64,000 nt of DNA from Nipponacmea schrenckii (GCA_030562195.1 JAUJPP010000006.1:4216001-4280000), one strand, 5' to 3'; numbered from the stretch's first letter, positions 37,388 to 49,609 are shown. The notes: a model not told the origin generated them from the sequence alone. Translations and numbers: made by a program.

Positions 37388-39203
37388 GGGATAACTATAA
37401 ACGTAATACATGTACTCAGTTCAGACTAAGACATCAATTGGGATAACTATAAACGTAATACATGTACTCAGTTCAGACTAAGACATCAATTGGGATAACT
37501 ATAAACGTAATACATGTATTCAGTTCAGACTAAGACATCAATTGGGATAACTATAAACGTAATACATGTACTCAGTTCAGACTAAGACATCAATTGGGAT
37601 AACTATAAACGTAATACATGTACTCAGTTCAGACTAAGACATCAATTGGGATAACTATAAACGTAATACATGTACTCAGTTCAGACTAAGACATCAATTG
37701 GGATAACTATAAACGTAATACATGTACTCAGTTCAGACTAAGACATCAATTGGGATAACTATAAACGTAATACATGTACTCAGTTCAGACTAAGACATCA
37801 ATTGGGATAACTATAAACGTAATACATGTACTCAGTTCAGACTAAGGCATCAATTGGGATAACTATAAACGTAATACATGTACTCAGTTCAGACTAAGAC
37901 ATCAATTGGGATAACTATAAACGTAATACATGTACTCAGTTCAGACTAAGACATCAATTGGGATAACTATAAACGTAATACATGTACTCAGTTCAGACTA
38001 AGGCATCAATTGGGATAACTATAAACGTAATACATGTACTCAGTTCAGACTAAGACATCAATTGGGATAACTATAAACGTAATACATGTACTCAGTTCAG
38101 ACTAAGACATCAATTGGGATAACTATAAACGTAATACATGTACTCAGTTCAGACTAAGGCATCAATTGGGATAACTATAAACGTATACATGTACTCAGTT
38201 CAGACTAAGACATCAATTGGGATAACTATAAACGTAATACATGTACTCAGTTCAGACTAAGACATCAATTGGGATAACTATAAACGTAATACATGTACTC
38301 AGTTCAGACTAAGACATCAATGGGATAACTATAAACGTAATACATGTACTCAGTTCAGACTAAGCATCAATTGGGATAACTATAAACGTAATACATGTAC
38401 TCAGTTCAGACTAAGCACAATTGGGATAACTATAAACGTAATACATGTTATCAGTTCAGACTAAGCATCAATTGGGATAACTATAAACGTAATACATGTA
38501 CTCAGTTCAGACTAGACATCAATTGGGATAACTATAAACGTAATACATGTACTCAGTTCAGATATAACTATAAACGTAATACATGTACTCAGTTCAGACT
38601 AAGCATCAATTGGGATAACTATAAACGTAATACATGTTCAGTTCAGACTAAGGCATCAATTGGGATAACTATAAACGTAATACATGTACTCAGTTCAGAC
38701 TAAGCATCAATTGGGATAACTATAAACGTAATACATGTATTCAGTTCAGACTAAGCATCAATGGGATAACTATAAACGTAATACATGTATCAGTTCAGAC
38801 TAAGGCATCAATTGGGATAACTATAAACGTAATACATGTATCAGTTCAGACTAAGACATCAATTGGGATAACTATAAACGTAATACATGTACTCAGTTCA
38901 GACTAAGACATCAATTGGGATAACTATAAACGTAATACATGTACTCAGTTCAGACTAAGGCATCAATTGGGATAACTATAAACGTAATACATGTACTCAG
39001 TTCAGACTAAGACATCAATTGGGATAACTATAAACGTAATACATGTACTCAGTTCAGACTAAGGCATCAATTGGGATAACTATAAACGTAATACATGTAC
39101 TCAGTTCAGACTAAGACATCAATTGGGATAACTTTAAACGTAATACATGTACTCAGTTCAGACTAAGACATCAATTGGGATAACTTTAAACGTAATACAT
39201 GTA
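37388..39203. repeat. 52-bp tandem repeat, about 35 copies
   Basis: The unit is GGGATAACTATAAACGTAAT, ACATGTACTCAGTTCAGACT, AAGACATCAATT. Copies at both ends are nearly perfect; those from about 38180 to 38850 carry small deletions. The array lies between the TIA promoter and the Gln-rich gene. Confidence 0.97.
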
Positions 39204-39374
39204 TAATATACCACACATCCCCTTGAAGAAGTGTTATAGCTTCAGAGGGAGACTCTTGAAGGTGGTTATAATTACGTCTGTATTCGAGTGATTGGAGAGG
39301 CGATACAGGCGAACAAATTTAATATCCAGTTCATGGGAGGTAACTCTATTGGCATTTCGAACACCTTTCATTCG

Positions 39375-39745
39375 GACTTAGTCCACTAATTCATTTGCCA
39401 TCTGTTTCCATGTTAAATCACGAAATTCAAACTGCTATAACTTTTTCCAGAAATCTCGTTGAAAACTTTCCAATATGTCACATGAAAGCCTGGCCAATAC
39501 TTAGTTTCTGTACAAAAATTCAATATAGCATGACCATGAAAATTTTGAACTAGTCAAAATGAAAGTAGACCACTACCGGATATCAACATCCACTTGACTG
39601 TCATGCACAAAAACCCTATTTAGAAATAACCTTCGAATTAAATTTTCATTATCTCAGAATTCATGAAAGAATCAATTTGCAATTTCAGAACAATATTCAA
39701 ATTAACCAAAAAGTGTAAAAATGCCGGGGATAAAAACCCTGGGAA
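39375..39745. repeat. Dispersed repeat, left copy of a pair flanking the Gln-rich gene
   Basis: Shares with 47885-48255 a core GTTGAAAACTTTCCAATATG, TCACATGAAAGCCTGGCCAA followed by AATGAAAGTAGACCA and weaker similarity on either side. Same orientation as the right copy. Identity unknown. Confidence 0.65.
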
Positions 39746-39940
39746 GGGTTAAAGAGCGTTTCTAAAAACTAGACGGACAAATTCTATACCAGTTCATTAA
39801 TTGAGGATAAATTTTGTTGTGAAACCATTCAATTATAGAAAAGGGGTTTAAAAATCTGGTCTTTGACCTTTTCGGGATTGAACCCTGGACCCTCAGGTTA
39901 ATGAGCCAGCGTTTAACCCACTGAAACACCACGGCTCCCA
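39740..39940 (-). mobile_element. SINE copy with well-kept tRNA head
   Basis: Reading the minus strand from 39940: GGGAGCCGTGGTGTTTCAGT, GGGTTAAACGCTGGCTCATT and then the B box GGTTCAATCCCG before AAAAGGTCAAAGACC. The body is missing. Confidence 0.65.
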
Positions 39941-40254
39941 GCTGAGGATTTTTGTTGTGAAACATGATTTATAGATTGCTTATCCTTGCCTTATGAGTTT
40001 TCTGACAACGATTTCTGGAGGGTTGTTACATAAACTGTCACAGATAAATATTCTTATATTACACGTAACAAGCAATTGCGAATCATACGTCATATTTTCC
40101 ATTTTAATTGGTTGTAAATTCATTGAGATTAAAAGGGAAACAGCCGTTAAGATTTTTTATTATACAATATTACGAATAAAAATATTATTGTCTTATACAA
40201 AGTAAATATTATTTATTATTTCGTTTCTTGTCTCTTTTTTTTATACAATCTATA

Positions 40255-40495
40255 ATTTGGATAGTTATTTCTATATAGGAACCATACTTAGTTTTGTGTG
40301 TGTTATTTTTATGTAAGAACCATACGTAGTTTCGTATGTGTTATTTCTATGTAAGAACCATACATAGTTTCGTGTGTTTTATTTCTATGTAAGAACCATA
40401 CATAGTTTCTGTGTGTTTATTTCTATGTAAGAACCATACGTAGTTTCTTGTGTGTATTATTTCTATGTAAGAACCATACGTAGTTTCGTGTTGAT
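40255..40495. repeat. Roughly 41-bp tandem repeat, about six copies
   Basis: The unit is TTATTTCTATGTAAGAACCA then TACGTAGTTTCGTGTGTG. Single relatives lie near 50470 and 62500, so the unit itself is dispersed in this genome. Confidence 0.85.
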
Positions 40496-40685
40496 GGCAG
40501 TGAACCAAAATAGTCGTTATCAAGCACTGTCCATCATTTTATGCGAATCGATGGTAGATTGAAAATGGCCGCTGTAGATTATAAATTTCTTTTTCATATT
40601 ATCTAATTATATTATATACCATTCAATTTAACTACACCAACAATACTCTTTCACTAAAAGTTACGCCCACATGCCGATACCTGTT

Positions 40686-41189
40686 TTTAAACTAAGCCAA
40701 TTAGTTCATATATTCATCAGTAGATATAACTGCTGCCATAAATATCATAACAGAATCCTTGTAAAATCTGATAAATCCCCGCTACCGTAAAACTAGTACT
40801 CCTCTATTACCGAACGAGAAAAAGCAGGCTTTTTGCGTTTCCACTTGTTTAAAAACCCGGCTTTAAAGCTAGCTCTCATTTGGCCCCGATAAATTGCCGA
40901 ACGCAAAAAAGGGGGTTTTCGGTTCCCGAACCGTATGGTTCGGCAATTTAACAAGTGGAAACACAGAAAAGCTAGCTTATAGCCGGCTTTTTGGCCAAGT
41001 GGAAACACGATTATTATCTATAAAAATACATTTAATTTAACTGAATAAGCGTTTTTCAATATTACTTAGTATTGTGCTTTTTCCACATTTTAAGGGATTC
41101 TGTTACTTTATGACACCAGGTATTCACTGATGAATATATACTCATAACTAAAATTATATGTTCATGCTAAGACGCCGTATCACTTTAAT
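40686..41189. mobile_element. MITE family A copy split by a nested element
   Basis: Family-A sequence up to about 40788 (AACTGCTGCCATAAATATCA, TCTGATAAATCCCCGCTA) resumes at about 41012 (ATTATCTATAAAAATACAT) and finishes with ATGTTCATGCTAAGACGC and CACTTTAA. The interruption is the element at 40789-41011. Confidence 0.75.
40789..41011. mobile_element. MITE family B inserted into family A
   Basis: Palindromic element with GCGTTTCCACTTGTTTAAAA on the left and TTAACAAGTGGAAACACAG and AAGTGGAAACACG on the right. Internal GCTAGCTTTAAAGCCGGC-like and TTGCCGAAC motifs occur on both strands. A second copy lies at 25138-25290. Confidence 0.7.
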
Positions 41190-41781
41190 ATCTAGAGTTA
41201 GAAGCACATTGTTAAACAAAAGCGTGTATCTCATCTGACAAACTTGAAATGCTTAACAAAGTTCAAGGTCGACATCACAATATGCCATATTATATTTATA
41301 TGAAAACGAAGCATAACAATCGTTTTAAAAGGAACACAGCCACGAGAGTAAAGAAACTGTCAGAATATTTAACTAGAATCGGCATTGACCTCTGACCTTT
41401 CATTTGCCATATTATCTTCCGAGATCGATGTCATTTTTATTTCTTAAATTAAATCTAGAAATCTATTTCTGGCCCAGAAATACAATTAACACAAAATAAC
41501 ATCTTGTTTTCAAGCAATTTCCAATTGTTCTTTTGTCAATTATACTCTGATATCCAGACTGCTGTCAATTATAAGCAAATTATTGAAGACAATACTGCAC
41601 TAGATGATCGAGATTTGTCTGATCAGTCCCGTAATCGATGATCGATCTTGTTTATTGATATATGAACATGTACGTCAACGTTTACTACAGTCCGACTGGG
41701 GTCAATCGCGTTACGTAGGGTCATTATTCATTTTCTGTCAGGGGGGTTACAGTCTACGTAATGGAGTCCAGTTAAGTAGGC

Positions 41782-41789
41782 TATATAAG
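41782..41789 (+). promoter_or_regulatory. TATA box of the Gln-rich secreted protein gene
   Basis: TATATAAG sits in GCTATATAAGGCGGG. Counting about 30 nt downstream puts the start site near 41812. The following leader runs to a clean donor, AATAAG then GTATGT at 41861. The distance to the coding exon and the tidy donor make this a convincing core promoter. Confidence 0.75.
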
Positions 41790-41811
41790 GCGGGTATTGT
41801 TCCCGTCCAAC

Positions 41812-44800
41812 AGAATTTAACAGTGTTGAAGGGATAAAATTTTTGACTGCCTCAAATAAGGTATGTATTTATATGTAACTTTTAATGGTGTTACGTTAAG
41901 CTTGATAATGAATAAATGTCGTAGTCGTTTTCCGGAAGATCGATTGTCCATAAGCCTTCTCCCGAAATCATATATTTGGGACCTTCTCGACGCACATATT
42001 ATTTGAGGCCTAAACTGTTCAAAAAAGGGCCCTGGGGACTAAAAAAATGACTCACCGCTGACATACGTGTCGTACGAATAAAGGTTTCTCGTAGTTGATT
42101 TCAGGGCACTATCCCGTAAATTAGTTTACTTGGTACCGTGTTCACGCCACAAGTCCTATATCGGGGAGTCCTTATCGTTCATTTAATTAACTCAAGCCTC
42201 GTATAAAGCCCAAGGATTTTAAGTTTGTGGCTGAAATTGTCTTAGGATATATGTATTTAAGCCAAGTTAAGGCGATTCTGTGTCTTAGCATGAACATAAA
42301 ATTTAGAATCGCTTAAAATCTGGAAAACTCACTAAATTAAATAATTCGATTCAATAATCAATTGCTTTTTTTTGGATAATTACTAAGCTTATCTGAATAT
42401 AAAAGGATTCTGTTATATTATTTGAGGCAGCAGGTATATCTATTGATGAATATATACTCTTATTGGTCAAGTTTAAAAATTGCAAATTGTATGTTCACTC
42501 TAAGACGCAGAATTTCTTTCAAGTGAAGTTTGAACTTTTGTTGTTTCAGGCAAGAAATAATGCGACTACAAGTATTGGTGGTAAGCCTACTGGCCAGTAC
42601 CACCCATGGTTTCCTCTTCAACCCTCTTATGATGGCCCTACATAGATATAGAATGGGTACTTTCGGGTCATCTATGGCACGATCTCCTTTCATTTTCAAC
42701 CGTGGAGGAGTACTGGAGACGATCCGGAGAAACCAACTGGCCAACCTTCGATCTATTCTCAACCGAAGACGAAATCTAATTAGAAATAGAATGGGTAGAG
42801 GTAATGGTCGCTTTCCTCAAACCCCAAACAGAGGTAGGTGAATAGATATCACTGACTTGTGAAGCTTGACAACCCTGAAGACTTGAAGACTTGTGGAGCT
42901 TTTCGTGTTAATACATGGGTGACAACCTTGCAGAAAACTAACATTTAAACTTTTAGGCAGCAATCTTACTAAGGACTTATGGAGCTTTTCGTATTAAAGA
43001 TAACGCTCAATTTTGTTGTAAATCTGAGAAGGATTTCTTGCTAAGACGAAGCTGAAGGCTTTAGGTGCTTTGCGCAAGTAAATATAGGCAACTTCTGCTG
43101 AGGAATCCTTCATATTATTGTCTTTCATATAATCTAATTTGGCTAGAGAGCATATATAATGCAGTTCATTCGCAATTATTAACCTTTAGCTTTGAAAGTT
43201 TTCAGAATTTGAAATTAAAGTCTCTGTGCACATTGTTTATAAATTTGTATTTTCCATCTGATCTAGTGACAATCAACCCAGAACGCTTGGAACCATTCGG
43301 TGGCAGACTTGGTGGGATGCAACAACCGATAATGACGGTTGGCAACAACCATAAAGTCATGTCCAGGATCGGCGCAGGTGTCGTTTTGAACCAACTGGAT
43401 TATCCTACGAGAAATATCAACAATAGGAGATCTAATAGTATCATGGGTCAGATAATTGCAGCCTCGCCTAATTCCGTGCCCCAACAACAAGTCGCAATGT
43501 CAAATGTTTTGAATACCCAACAACAGCAACTAGCTCAAAATGGAGTACAGGCAACACGTGTTATGCCTATACCCCAGCAGCAGCTTAGTGCTAACGTCGG
43601 ACCATCAGTAGTCGAGATCGCACAACAAGTTCCAAATGTAGGACAGACGCTTCAAGCAACAACTGGAATAGTTCCCCAACAACAGCTTGGTACAACATGG
43701 ATAGCAAATGCTCAAGTTCCAAATGTACAAATGGAACAAGCACAGATTCTTCAAGCAACAAATAGAATAGTTCCACAACAACAACTTGGAGCTACGGTTA
43801 CAAATGTCGGACCATCCGTTGTCGATATAGCACAACAAGTTCCAAATGCAGCAATTGGTCAAGCGCAAACGCTCCAGGCAATGAACACAGTGGTACCACA
43901 ACAGCAGCTAGGAGCTATGGTTACAAACGTCGGACCATCTGTAGTTGATATCGCACAAGTTCCAAACGTAGCAATGAGTCAAGGACAAACGCTGCAGGCA
44001 ATGAACGCAATGACACCGCAACAGCAGCTAGGACCTATGGTTACAAACGTCGGACCATCGGTAGTCGATATCGCACAAGTTCCAAACGTTGCAATGAGTC
44101 AAGGACAAACGCTGCAGGCAACGAACGCAATGACAGCGCAACAGCAGCTAGGACCTATGGTTACAAACGTCGGACCATCGGTAGTCGATATCGCACAACA
44201 AGTTCCAAATGTAGCAATGGGCCAAGGTCAAACTCTCCGAGCAACAAATATAATGACTCCACAGCAACAATTTGTAGCAAACGCCGCCCAATCCGGAATA
44301 GAAGTTGCACAACAACTTCAAGGTACAGTCGGTTCACCCGTAATTGAAGTCACACAACTTGGTGTTGATCAAGCGCAAGGTCTTCAAGGATCGAATGCAT
44401 TATCAACACCACAGATAGCAGTATCCGATCCACAGTTGGTGAATATAGATAACGCCATTGCATCCACTCAGCAACAGATCAGAGCCATCCAAAATGGAAT
44501 AGCGGAAGCTAAAATACAAGAACAGATCATAGAAGCGAACAACAAAGCAGCACAACAGGCTCAAGCTCAGCTTCGGGCAGGTGAATTGGGATCTATGGCT
44601 ATCCAACAGCAAATGATTAATGCTGGTAATAATGTTGATCTTCAGCAGCCAGCGATGGTGTCCGCGGAACAACTGCAACAACAACAATTTTTGGAAATGA
44701 ACAATGTCATCCAAAATCAGGGAACCAACAATTTAGCACCATTCCCACAACAATCAAATCTAGCCGAAAGTTTTGTACAACAACTGCTTAAACTCAACAA

Positions 44801-47721
44801 TGCTGGTTTACAACAACAGGCCATGTCAAATATCGCCCCAATGCAACAAGATATAAATAATTTAGCAGGACAGCAACCACAACTCTTTGACATGAACAAC
44901 ATGGTCCAAAATCCGGTTCCAGAATTCGTTTCAAAGTCGCTTCAGCAACAAATTGTTGATATGAATAACGCGGTCGTAGAACAAAGTCAACCCAGATCTT
45001 CTTCCAATGTTGTCATGGAACCATCCCAGCAGATTCCAGCTGATTTCGCAATGCAGCAGCAGCTCGGATCCAATGTTATCACTGATCCAATCTCTGTAAA
45101 TTTGAATCAACTTCAAGGTTTAAATGTGATGTCTGAAGCTGTTCAACAACCACAAAACCCAGAGCAGTTCGGCCAAATGACAGAACCTCTGCAACAGCAA
45201 CAGACGCTTGTGGATATGACTAATATACTGAATCCAGAACAGCACATGGGATCAGCTATAACCGGATCCAACATTGATCCCTTACAACAACAGCCAATGG
45301 ATATCAACATTGCGGCAGAATCTCAACCACAACCAATTGGAACAGTTATGGATCCCAATCAGCAAGTGGCTGGTGGACTACAGACCATTAGAACGAATTT
45401 GGCACCCGGCAATACCGAACAACAGATGGTCGAAACAGCAAATGCAGCTGGTCCTACAGAGCAGCTTACAAGCATCTCACCAGGGCAACAAACCTCAATT
45501 GATTCAAATCCCACGAACTTTCAACAACAAATGATGATTCCAAATGCTCCAACTGACCCTCTCTGGCAATTAGGTTCTGCACAAGGCGTAATGCCTTATT
45601 TCGATCCCTTACAGGAACTTGCCCTTATCCCAGGTCCGTACGCCCAGGAAATGTTTTATTCCAACCCAGCAATGCCTCCAACATTTATAAATGGGATGCG
45701 ACTTCCAAACGAACAACCATCAATTGTACCAGGACAGGTTCAACCATCAACGGGGCAGTCTGCAGTCTCTGTTTTAAGTGGTACCCGAAGTCAATTGGGT
45801 CCCTGGAATCTGCATCTGGACCAAAATCAGCCGTATATGGCAAATGAGCCTTCGCTGTCTGGCTTACAAGCCCAGCCACTTAATGCTGCCGTACCAGACT
45901 TACAACAAACGGGCACGATAGTTCAGTCGCCACCGAACCTACAGATTGTAGACACAGTACAGCAACCCCAAGCTACTGGAACCCAAATAACTACCTCAGC
46001 TCAAAACCTTAATACAGAGAACGCCAACATCACTTCCTCCTCTCAACGTTCTATGGCTACCCTGGGCATACCATCTTCATCCCAAACTGCATCTGGTTCT
46101 TCAGTTCAACAAAATACCCAGCTTTCGGACCAATCACTTCAATATCGCCAAGCCATTTTGGACAGCATCCTCAGTTCACTTCAACCACAAGTGATTTATA
46201 ATCCAACAGGTAGTCTTAACGTCCCAGTAGGCTCCTCAGCGCCTTCAACGACTACACATAAAAACAGAGCAACACTAACAGCTGCTGCAGGTTCTATTCA
46301 AGTAGTCAAGAAAGAATCGCCACTTCCATCAAACCTGTCGTCTGCACAGATATTAGGTGAAGTCGGAAAACAACCGACAAGTCCACTACCATCATTCACT
46401 GTTTCAGATGTAATAAAATCTTTGGCCACTGGTGGTCAAGTGTCCAATCTCCCGGATCAACAAACTATCTTAGCTGACAAGAAAACGGCCAATGTTCAAT
46501 CTAACAAACAGGAACTCATTCCAAATCATCAATTTGATATGTCCGCAGTGACAACATCTTCACCATTATCAGTATCTCCGCTCAGTCCAGTCCAAGATGC
46601 AGGTCAACTACCATTACAAAACTCTGTATTTTATGGTGCGCGACCTAAGGGATCCATTCTTCAACCATTGTCTATTCCTTCTGCTTACATTCCTAGGAAC
46701 GATTTCTGGGGCGAATTGGCTTTAGCATCCGCTATATTTAATCATCCAAAGCAGCCTATGACCCCTGTACAAAAGCAAAAGAAAGCACAAAAGGAGAAGC
46801 AACAGGGCAAGCAATTGAATTCTCTTCTTCAATCGTTCATGTTTGCCTCACTACTCCCAGAGAACAATACCGTTAAAATGGCAGACCCTGTTATTAAACG
46901 CGGTGACCTATCTGGATCCAAAACGTCTCCAGTATTTACACGTAGTAACCTGAATCAATTTTTGTCTGCATCAAACAAGCCCAACTCATCGAAACCATCA
47001 ACTGCTTTTTCGAAAACCACCCTAACCAACACTGTCATCGGACTAACGCCTTCGTTAAAAGCACGACGAAACCCTGTTATTTTCTCTACTAAGATACCCT
47101 CGTCACACCGACCAACGACAACGTTAGGGATTACTCTAGCACCAGTAACACAACCAACACACTCGCTGCGGAATCAATCGACGATATTCAGCCGATCCGT
47201 GGTGCGGAGAAATCAGCCTAAAGCCAGTTTCACACCAGAAGCTCCACTCATGAATTTTTCAACGGGAAGAACTCAACAGACTCCAGTGATGCCAATGTGA
47301 TCCCGGCTTAGGAGAACTCTTACAAATTAGGACCTTTGTTTGAATCTGTTATTTTGTGAAATGTGAAAGCAATCAATATTGCCAGATTTTGTATTGGACT
47401 AAATTTTACAAGGGATAAATCAAATTCATAGGTCAATAGAGAGGGTGTAAAATAGCAATAGTTATGATTAGACAAATAAGATATTTCATAGACTTCACTC
47501 TGAGGTTATTTGGGTTGTTGAAATAGTTAATTTCCTTCAAATTGAAGGTTTCAAGATAATTTAGAAAAGCTAGACATTTTATGTTAAATTTTAAAGATAT
47601 TTATCATCTTCACACCATCCATCAACAAACTACCCCTATTAATAACCTCTCCCTTTGCACTATACATCTCTTATATTAATCTCCATCATTGTATATAATT
47701 TATGTTCCTATTTTTAATAAA
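41812..47721 (+). CDS. Secreted Gln-rich repetitive protein, about 1435 residues (matrix or mucus candidate)
   Basis: Three exons: non-coding about 41812-41860; coding 42550-42833 (ATG at 42560); and 43267-47300 with stop. Introns are GT-AG; the second is phase 1 and joins as G plus TG, restoring Val92. Residues 1-17 (MRLQVLVVSLLASTTHG) are a signal peptide. Residues 18-110 are rich in Arg, Met and Asn. Residues about 190-430 hold six copies of a roughly 40-residue repeat around NVGPSVVDIAQ, VPNVAM-QGQTLQA and PQQQLG. Next comes a Gln/Asn-rich part with MNN and QQQ motifs, then a Ser/Thr/Pro-rich part, then a basic tail. There are almost no cysteines. No known domain is recognised. Composition and secretion resemble Gln-rich shell-matrix, silk-like or adhesive-mucus proteins, but that is inference. 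The long reading frame also runs upstream to 43065; that part is intron. Confidence 0.9.
42266..42522. mobile_element. MITE family A copy in intron 1 of the Gln-rich gene
   Basis: Begins TTAAGGCGATTCTGTGTCTT and ends ATGTTCACTCTAAGACGC and AATTTCTTTCAA. Its right end is only about 27 nt from the splice acceptor at 42549. Confidence 0.75.
47716..47721 (+). terminator. Poly(A) signal of the Gln-rich gene
   Basis: AATAAA lies 416 nt after the stop codon at 47300 and is followed by a T/GT-rich stretch (TTTTGTCATGTATGTGTTG), as expected downstream of a cleavage site. No nearer AATAAA was seen. Confidence 0.7.
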
Positions 47722-47810
47722 CTGATTTATATTTTGTCATGTATGTGTTGTTGAGAAGTCATTCTTATCGCTTTAAACCCTGTCATTTACTCTTGTTATT
47801 ACACAATCAT

Positions 47811-47876
47811 TGACAGGGATAGTCTGGGTGTCAGAGACTACAATGACAGGGATAGTCTGGGTGTCAGAGACTACGA
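47811..47876. repeat. 33-bp direct duplication
   Basis: TGACAGGGATAGTCTGGGTG then TCAGAGACTAC occurs twice back to back. Confidence 0.9.
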
Positions 47877-47884
47877 GTTAATAT

Positions 47885-48255
47885 AAATATGTTCCATCTG
47901 CTTTCATGTTCAGTCACGAAATTATACCTTCATTAACCTTTTCCAGAAATTTCGTTGAAAACTTTCCAATATGTCACATGAAAGCCTGGCCAATACTGGA
48001 CTGAAGTTTCTTGACAAAAAATCAATATACAATGTAGCAAGACAATGAAAATTTTGAATTAGATACAATGAAAGTAGACCAATCCATTTGATAAAGATCC
48101 GCTCGATTGTTATTGAATGAGAAAGACATTTTGTAGAATTATCCTCCCGTTTGAAAATCAAAATACAAAATTTAAAAGAGAATTCCATTTCAGCCATCAA
48201 ATTCCAATTTAGGTTAAAATGGCATTTAAAGAATCCAAAAAAAGGAGGGGGGAAA
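47885..48255. repeat. Dispersed repeat, right copy of the pair
   Basis: Diverged direct copy of 39375-39745, located just after the Gln-rich gene's 3' end. Its minus strand keeps an open stretch containing PVLARLSCDILESFQRNFW; the left copy encodes nearly the same peptide. Confidence 0.65.
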
Positions 48256-48406
48256 GACACAAAACAAGATTTATTAAAATAACGTGAACTTAATTCGTAT
48301 GAAATGTTTAAGTGGAGTCAGCCCTCGAGCTTCGTCTCAAAGCAAAAGGTTGGAGTTTTCGTCTTGGCATTAATGACAAAGTGATGTAATAGCACAGAAT
48401 CACCCA

Positions 48407-48700
48407 TTTAAACGGATACTGAGTCTTAGCATGAACATTTTAGTTCTCAAGAATGATCAATATGAGTATATATTCATCAGTGAACTTACCCGGTGTCATA
48501 AAGTTACAAAATACCTTAAAAGTTGGAAACTCACAAAACTTGGTCAATTTATTAAGCGTTTTTTCAATTTTCAAATGCCTCTTTATAGATGATTACTTAG
48601 TTTTTTGGATATTTATCTTTTATGGTATTCATGTCAGCAGGTATATTAACTCGTGAATAGAGCTCTTATTGGCCAAGTTAAAAATTTTATGATGATTAAC
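48407..48700. mobile_element. MITE family A copy
   Basis: Starts TTTAAACGGATACTGAGTCT, followed by GTTCTCAAGAATGATCAATA, AACTTACCCGGTGTCATAAA and TGTCAGCAGGTATATTAACT. The right end is lost. Confidence 0.7.
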
Positions 48701-48714
48701 TTGTCATCTATTTA

Positions 48715-48890
48715 TCAACATGCACGTGAAAGATTCATCAACAGTACGAAATCACAAATAGTATGTTGAGACGCTGTCCTGGCAAAGTTTGCCTCATTGC
48801 AAACTGCTTGGCGTTGTCTGTCTTCATTAGCCCATTAGGTACAGAAGAGTAATACATAACACTCCATTCATGTCATTTTATTTATATTAA
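48715..48890 (+). mobile_element. SINE partial copy
   Basis: Contains GAGACGCTGTCCTGGCAAAG, GCGTTGTCTGTCTTCATTAG and TACATAACACTCCATTCATG. Confidence 0.6.
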
Positions 48891-49258
48891 GCTAGCAAGC
48901 TAAAGGCCAGATGAAGGCCGCCCCTGTTAGTGTAGCGGTGATAAGTGAACACATCTGCAGCCCTTTTAACTGTACATGTGATCTCAGTAGACTATAATTT
49001 CAGAGCATTTCAACATTCACCGACTACTGACAATTCGGACCAAAATAAACGATGGTTGATTAGACTCAAAGCAACCTGTAGAGAATTTGAACAGGTCATC
49101 TGGTGACACCAACTTAAATATATCTGTAGCCTAGTTGGGTTCGTTAACAACAGATTATACAGTTGTTGGTTTCTGCCTCTCCTTGGTTTAAACCAATACT
49201 TTTCTACAAGGTAGGAATTGATTCAGAGGGGAATTGGGAGAAAAATACTGCTGCGTAT

Positions 49259-49609
49259 GTGATACTGTGTCTTAGAATCAACATAAAATTTAAGTTCTCA
49301 AGAATGGTCATATGAGTATGTATTTATCAGTGAAATTACCTGGTGTCATAAAGTAACAGAATCTCTTAAAATCGGGAAAACTTACAAAAATAAGTCATTT
49401 TTGAAAAAACGCTGAATCAGTTATTTAGCGTTTTTCAATACTCAAATGCATATTTATGAATAATTACTTGCTTTTTATGGATATCATTTTTTAAATATTT
49501 ATTTATCTTTTTATATTATTTATGGCAGCAGGTATATTAACTGATGAATAATGTCGTTATTGGCCATGTTTAAAATTGAATGTTCATTCTAAGACCTTTT
49601 ATCCCTTAA
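49259..49609. mobile_element. MITE family A copy
   Basis: Starts GTGATACTGTGTCTTAGAAT and ends ATTCTAAGACCTTTTATCCC with TTAAA. All internal family motifs are present. Confidence 0.75.

Noticed and set aside
38395..38703. 102-codon plus-strand frame
   Set aside because: It is the 52-bp satellite in a stretch where small deletions keep one frame open.
37388..39203. CRISPR-like array
   Set aside because: The units are contiguous identical 52-mers with no unique spacers, and the sequence is an animal genome. The same applies to the other arrays.
39859..39940. A functional tRNA gene
   Set aside because: The A and B boxes belong to a SINE head; the sequence does not fold into a complete cloverleaf and the same head recurs in other SINE copies.
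42460..42762. 100-codon minus-strand frame
   Set aside because: Antisense to the signal-peptide exon and the MITE of the Gln-rich gene.
43065..43266. N-terminal 67 codons of the long open frame of the Gln-rich gene
   Set aside because: They are intron: a consensus acceptor at 43266 joins in frame to the upstream signal-peptide exon, and the segment is AT-rich without protein character.
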